Origin: Leptospiraceae bacterium
GTDB taxonomy: Bacteria; Spirochaetota; Leptospiria; Leptospirales; Leptospiraceae
Assembly (NCBI GenBank): GCA_025360185.1
Contig: JANYCR010000606.1
Coordinates: 1 to 32,379 of the forward strand
Length of the DNA stretch: 32,379 nucleotides
Direction of reading: 5' to 3'
The notes under the pieces were generated by a model, which made no database searches, was not told the DNA's origin, and saw only the letters and a list, made by a program, of their open reading frames with translations. The first letter of the stretch is position 1. The number at the start of each line of letters is the position of its first letter. Positions 28,852 to 32,379 of this stretch are shown here, in pieces. The position numbers and the translations under genes were made by a program.

Positions 28852-29094
28852 ATGGCATTTATAATTGAAGATTCTATCTTAGCTCAGATTCAATTCTCGG
28901 AAACAGAATTGAAATTAGAACTTTCTCTGTTCTTATACCAGCATAATAAACTTACACTGAGTAAAGCTTGCAAACTTGCCAATGTAGATCGAATTGAATT
29001 TCAAAAAAATCTTCTCGCTAGGCAAATTCCTATTCATTATTCTATTTCTGATTTTGAACAAGACTTAAAGACTATTGAATTTTTAAAAGGATGA
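28852..29094 (+). CDS. UPF0175-family antitoxin
   Basis: An 80-residue protein matching UPF0175: ETELKLELSLFLYQHNKLTL (18-37), SKACKLANVDRIEFQKNLLA (38-57), then IPIHYSISDFEQDLKTIEFL. The middle contains a helix-turn-helix-like segment that would bind the operon promoter, and the C-terminal part is expected to cap the toxin. These proteins are standard partners of DUF3368 PIN toxins, and one follows with a 4-base ATGA overlap. Expression is probably from the promoter at 28815-28843, with start signals that suggest leaderless translation. Confidence 0.9.
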   Translation: MAFIIEDSILAQIQFSETELKLELSLFLYQHNKLTLSKACKLANVDRIEFQKNLLARQIPIHYSISDFEQDLKTIEFLKG

Positions 29095-29576
29095 TTATAG
29101 TAAGCGACACATCCTGCATCAGCAATTTACAAATTATTGGTAGGTTAGATTTACTCCATTTAATTTATGGTAAAGTGCTTGTTCCAAATGCGGTATACAA
29201 TGAATTGCTTCAGTTAAATAAATTCTATCCCAAACTCCAAGAAATTAATTCTTACAATTGGATCGAAGTTTGTAATGTAGAGAATCAAGCACTAGTTGAA
29301 GTCTTGCGAAAGGAGTTGGACAAAGGTGAATCAGAAGCAATTGCTCTTGCAAAAGAATTATCAGCAGATGCGTTAGTAATTGATGAAGCGCAAGGTCGCG
29401 CGATTGCAATAAAGCTTGGCATTCATGTAATTGGACTCCTTGGAATTCTAATTCAAGCTAAACAGAAAAATCTAATAGACTCAGTTAAACCTATTCTCCA
29501 AGAGTTGAAAGATAAGGCTGGCTTTTGGGTAGGCGATGAGCTTTATTTCCAGGTGCTAAAACGAGTAAATGAGTAG
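29091..29576 (+). CDS. DUF3368 PIN-domain toxin
   Basis: A 161-residue PIN-domain protein of the DUF3368 group. Acidic active-site residues: Asp6 (MIIVSDTSCI), Glu38 (VYNELL), Glu80/Glu82 (DKGESEAI) and Asp98 (LVIDEAQGR). The stretch IHVIGLLGILIQAK (111-124) is typical of this group. It is presumably an RNase restrained by the UPF0175 protein encoded just before it. The ATG overlaps the antitoxin stop, and the AAAGG directly in front is too close to serve as a normal ribosome-binding site, so translation depends on coupling. Confidence 0.9.
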   Translation: MIIVSDTSCISNLQIIGRLDLLHLIYGKVLVPNAVYNELLQLNKFYPKLQEINSYNWIEVCNVENQALVEVLRKELDKGESEAIALAKELSADALVIDEAQGRAIAIKLGIHVIGLLGILIQAKQKNLIDSVKPILQELKDKAGFWVGDELYFQVLKRVNE

Positions 29577-29777
29577 ATTCTTCATTCTATTTTTAAGCAT
29601 TGGGTTTTATTAATCGAAGAATTCTTGAATTCACAGATTTTTCTTTCTAGCGCGGAAGCGATTTAATGCCTGTAAACCATATCAGTCTATCTTAGAACTT
29701 GTAAAATTTTTAATCTATTCCGAGAATTCGGGTTATGATAATAGAGTGAATATTTGAAATTATCCGCAAATAAAACA

Positions 29778-30414
29778 TTATGAAAGAATTTTACAAATAT
29801 TTAAAAAAGAAGCATTGTAAATATATAAATTTTCTCCATCATAGTCAGCCTTTATATAATAACTATTAGCCTCTCCAAGATTTTGTTTATGGGTAAGGGA
29901 AATTTCGAAATCTACTTGAAAATTAATAGTATTATAAAATAAAAGTTTCTTTCTGTTATTTGCGGGGTGTAGGATAAAATAGTCCTTTGTTGATGCAAAA
30001 AAACCATTCCCTTTTTCTATTTGATAGTTTCTTAAAAATTTATTCTTAGTTGTCAAGACCGTTATTATACTAAATTCATGATCGCTTCCACTCTTTGTTC
30101 TTGTCGACGCACCCCCATTGGTATGAACAAAAATGAGTTCATCCTTTTTCATAATGTCACAAATATTTAGCCACTCCTCACTTGGAAAACCAAGTCTTCG
30201 ATTTAAATAATGTCCATGCATCATGCCATCCGTTATCCATTCCATCTATAACTGAGATAATAATTTTTTTATTTATTGCACCAATTAACTCTAAAACAGT
30301 AACATCTGGGAAATCATGCTTCATTAATACGCAAGTATCCTTATTGATAGGAATGACATGAGATAATGTAAATCCTTCTTCAATTTTATGACTATATATA
30401 ATTTTCGTTTTCAC
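29778..30414 (-). pseudogene. Frame-broken gene of unknown function
   Basis: Two overlapping frames seem to be parts of one gene. The front (30178-30414, start GTG, 78 residues) reads VIPINKDTCVLMKHDFPDVT and ends at IISVIDGM plus unrelated codons. The back (29778-30245, 155 residues) contains RRLGFPSEEWLNICDIMKKD, LIFVHTNGG and FFASTKDYFILHP. The frame changes between 30245 and 30178. Frame two has a TAG directly before its first ATG, so the break cannot lie further upstream. Repeated short beta-like stretches suggest a beta-propeller-like or WD-like fragment, but I do not recognise the family. It may be a true pseudogene or a single-base sequencing error. Confidence 0.55.
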
Positions 30415-30568
30415 TAGTTCAATTCATTCTCTTGTTACTGTGTTTCGGCTCGCTCTCGCTATTTTCCTATCATTCTCTACAAGCGGCTATTGGCTGTAAA
30501 CTATAACTGTCTTTCTGAACTGGTATAGTCTTTCGTTATTTTATAAATTTTAGCCGCAACAATAAAAT

Positions 30569-31435
30569 CTATTTCTTCTCAGGAACTACTGAATCTAAAA
30601 AGGCTTTGATATCACTTAAAACAATTTCTCTAACTTCCGGAAGTTCATTCATTAGCTCATGATATTGACCTGGATAAATTTTTAATGTTTTCTTGCTCGA
30701 AGTAATATGACTGTCTAATTCGATACTGCCTCTTGCTTCAGCGATTCCATCAGCGTCCCCGTGAATCATGAGAATTGGTATTTGAATCAATTTAGCTTTT
30801 TCGTAAATAGCATACGATAGGTGAAATAGATGATTTGCCATCTGAAAAGAAATTTTACCATGATTGAGCGGATCATTTTTGTAATCCTCAATTACTTTTT
30901 TATCATGGCTAAGTAAATTCAAATCAATGTTTGCATTCACAACAAACCTAGGAACAATTTTAGCAAAAATTCTAGCGAGTTCTCTTTTCACTAATTTCTC
31001 AAAATTAAACTTCACCTTTAATCCGGGGGAACTCACGATTAGCCCATGCATTTTATCCTGGTTGTGAACTTCGAGTGTATATTGTAAGGCAATGACTCCA
31101 CCTAAAGAGTGACCTAATAAAAAGAATTTTTCTTGTTTTTCTTCTGCTAATGCAATGTGAACTAAATCAGACAAGTCTTCGATATAGTATTGAAATTGAT
31201 CTACGTGCCCTCGAATTCCTTCGGATCTTCCATGACCTCTTGCATCCAATGCATATATGGAAAAATCAGAATCTTTTAATTTTTCTAAAATATTTTTATA
31301 ACGATCACTATGTTCTCCAAATCCGTGCTGGATAATCAGGAGTCTATTTGTATTCGGCTTTTTCCAGGATTGATAAAATATTTTTGTATTGTCGATAGAT
31401 GAATTAAAGCTGCTTTGTTTGTTTGTGTAGGTCAT
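30569..31435 (-). CDS. Monoglyceride-lipase/lysophospholipase-like alpha/beta hydrolase
   Basis: A 288-residue enzyme of the monoglyceride lipase group. Characteristic motifs: QHGFGEHSDRY (36-46), DARGHGRSEG (64-73), the nucleophile elbow GHSLGG (108-113, Ser110), the acid Asp229 in HGDADG, and the base His259 in GQYHELMNE. These enzymes split monoacylglycerols or lysophospholipids. There is no signal peptide, so it should act in the cytoplasm or on the inner membrane. The ATG is preceded by AAGGG at 4-5 bases. It is a single gene; the 184 bases before it separate it from the divergent zinc-ribbon gene. Confidence 0.92.
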   Translation of the reverse strand: MTYTNKQSSFNSSIDNTKIFYQSWKKPNTNRLLIIQHGFGEHSDRYKNILEKLKDSDFSIYALDARGHGRSEGIRGHVDQFQYYIEDLSDLVHIALAEEKQEKFFLLGHSLGGVIALQYTLEVHNQDKMHGLIVSSPGLKVKFNFEKLVKRELARIFAKIVPRFVVNANIDLNLLSHDKKVIEDYKNDPLNHGKISFQMANHLFHLSYAIYEKAKLIQIPILMIHGDADGIAEARGSIELDSHITSSKKTLKIYPGQYHELMNELPEVREIVLSDIKAFLDSVVPEKK

Positions 31436-31619
31436 TGTTCCCTTCTTCAGAATCTAATCACAATTTTTATAAATTCGAGAAAATCGTATACCTAAATTTA
31501 ATTATTACGCGTGTTCTTCTGGATAATTCAAACAGCATGAAATTCAATTTGATTCGTATGGAGTCTGATATTAAATGGAATGTAGTGGATTAAAAAAAAG
31601 CCAAAAGAGTTAAGAATAA

Positions 31620-32183
31620 ATGAACCAGAATAAAAATTACTTTCGTCTAAAAGCCTGTCCCAATTGTAGCTCTGAGATTAATGTTGGCTCTAGAAAATGT
31701 GGCTATTGCGGCACAGTCCAGCCATTTAGAAGTGAGCTTCCACCAGAAATTATTTCTGAAATGCAGGAGATGATTCAAAAAATAGGGAGCGATATCCGAG
31801 GAAAATTTGACTATTATAGTGTTTATACAAATGTGCCTTTCCGGATGGGGCTTTATACTTCTCGTTATCTGCTACTTTTGTTGCCTATATTTTTTCTCAT
31901 CTTTTTTCTAGCGCATAATATCTATCTTGCGTTATCTACTTGCCTAACTGCAATACCTGGAATTATTTTTATAGCAAAGAATTATTGGGAAAAAGAATTT
32001 TATAATTCTGATTCGATGAATACATATATTCGCTCTAAAATAATTCCAGAAATAGACGACTTCTTGAAAGAGAGAAATTTGGAATGGTATGATTTTGATG
32101 AAATCGCATCTCGAGAAACAATGAAATCGGAAGTGGGTTTTCATTCTACGATTGCTAACTTGATTTACTATGAAAATAAATAA
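31620..32183 (+). CDS. Membrane protein with N-terminal zinc ribbon
   Basis: A 187-residue protein. The N-terminus carries a four-cysteine zinc ribbon, CPNC (13-16) and CGYC (27-30). A hydrophobic double segment (YLLLLLPIFFLIFFLAH and LALSTCLTAIPGIIFIA, about residues 83-121) spans the membrane twice. The C-terminal ~60 residues are charged and cytoplasmic by inference. Such zinc-ribbon membrane proteins are usually uncharacterised. The next small zinc-ribbon gene starts inside its last codons (14-base overlap), so the two were an operon before the insertion. Confidence 0.82.
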   Translation: MNQNKNYFRLKACPNCSSEINVGSRKCGYCGTVQPFRSELPPEIISEMQEMIQKIGSDIRGKFDYYSVYTNVPFRMGLYTSRYLLLLLPIFFLIFFLAHNIYLALSTCLTAIPGIIFIAKNYWEKEFYNSDSMNTYIRSKIIPEIDDFLKERNLEWYDFDEIASRETMKSEVGFHSTIANLIYYENK

Positions 32184-32241
32184 TTTAAACTGTTTATCTT
32201 GTGGTGGGCTAATTCACAACCAGCTTGTAGAATGTAAGTAG
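32170..32241 (+). pseudogene. Zinc-ribbon gene truncated by insertion
   Basis: The ATG at 32170 opens MKINNLNCLSCGGLIHNQLV and then ECK before a TAG at 32239-32241. The CLSCGG start (Cys8, Cys11) is the first half of a zinc ribbon like that of the gene before it; the second cysteine pair is missing. The TAG lies in the sequence that looks like the terminus of an insertion element, so the gene was probably longer before the element landed. Confidence 0.55.
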
Positions 32242-32379
32242 GGCTTGCTGAAAAAAGCAAATAGCCTGAAAAATCAGTGACAAAATAGGTATTTGATTAA
32301 CAAAGGTGCAAGGCTTTTGTGGAAAAAGCTTCAAAAAGCTTGCACGTGAGGGGATAATAGAGTGTATATCAAAGAATCT
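32237..32379 (+). mobile_element. Left end of a probable IS1182-type insertion sequence
   Basis: The sequence GTAGGGCTTGCTGAAAAAAG near 32238 resembles terminal inverted repeats of IS1182-type elements, as I recall. At 32362 a GTG opens the reading frame V-Y-I-K-E-S, like the starts of IS1182-family transposases (M-x-YI-x-G-x-N/D-R), with GAGGGG upstream at 32348-32353. The rest of the element lies beyond the window. The preceding zinc-ribbon gene breaks off exactly here, which supports an insertion. Confidence 0.5.

Noticed and set aside
29577-29777. Possible small gene in the gap after the DUF3368 toxin
   Set aside because: No frame has a credible start, ribosome-binding site or coding pattern.
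1-32379. CRISPR arrays, tRNA or rRNA genes, riboswitches
   Set aside because: No regularly spaced repeats, cloverleaf sequences or conserved aptamer cores were seen on either strand by eye.

Overview
The window is AT-rich, densely coded DNA that looks like a spirochaete chromosome, most likely a Leptospira-type organism. The reasons are a very large membrane SpoIIE phosphatase with TPR repeats, a class III adenylate cyclase, a PilZ protein, many small lipoproteins with loose lipoboxes, and frequent TTG/GTG starts. The genus is inferred from gene style, not from a marker gene. No tRNA, rRNA or CRISPR array was found.

Left part (1-9720, almost all minus strand): the 5' part of ilvD; a tight three-gene cassette (DUF262 protein, DUF3696-type AAA ATPase, unknown 261-residue protein) that looks like an anti-phage system; an MNT/HEPN toxin-antitoxin pair flanked by two copies of a 72-base decayed coding repeat; a truncated SH3 lipoprotein; a PIN toxin with its small antitoxin; an unknown two-helix membrane protein; and a 1066-residue multi-pass sensor with HAMP, SpoIIE phosphatase and TPR domains.

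Middle (9870-16709): hicAB with a palindrome over its promoter, an NAD-kinase-like gene, then (minus strand) a two-gene ATPase + HNH module of the Septu (PtuAB) type directly behind a GH31 lipoprotein glycosidase and a two-domain rhodanese that lacks its catalytic cysteine. The GH31 enzyme has the sulfoquinovosidase framework, but Gln replaces the sulfonate-binding Arg.

Right-centre (17044-25457): a PilZ protein with a small overlapping partner; a six-gene minus-strand operon (DoxX, MsrB, cupredoxin-like protein, DinB-like protein, ECF sigma factor, NrsF anti-sigma factor) that reads as a self-contained redox or metal stress response; an adenylate cyclase; an alpha/beta hydrolase; a RelE-type toxin-antitoxin pair; and two tandem paralogous lipoproteins. 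Two imperfect palindromes built from CACAGAG/CACAAAG words lie just behind plus-strand genes.

Right end (25458-32379): a relic with a calcium-loop-like motif, an ankyrin protein with a Cys-bearing insertion, an RlmK-like rRNA methyltransferase, an SPFH/Band 7 protein, a UPF0175/DUF3368 toxin-antitoxin pair, a frame-broken gene, a monoacylglycerol-lipase-like hydrolase, and two overlapping zinc-ribbon genes. The second of these is cut short by what looks like the left end of an IS1182-type insertion sequence.

Overall the window mixes chromosomal functions with two candidate defence modules and five toxin-antitoxin modules. The best candidates for something new are the DUF262/DUF3696/unknown cassette, the HNH variant in the Septu-like pair, and the Arg-to-Gln GH31 enzyme.
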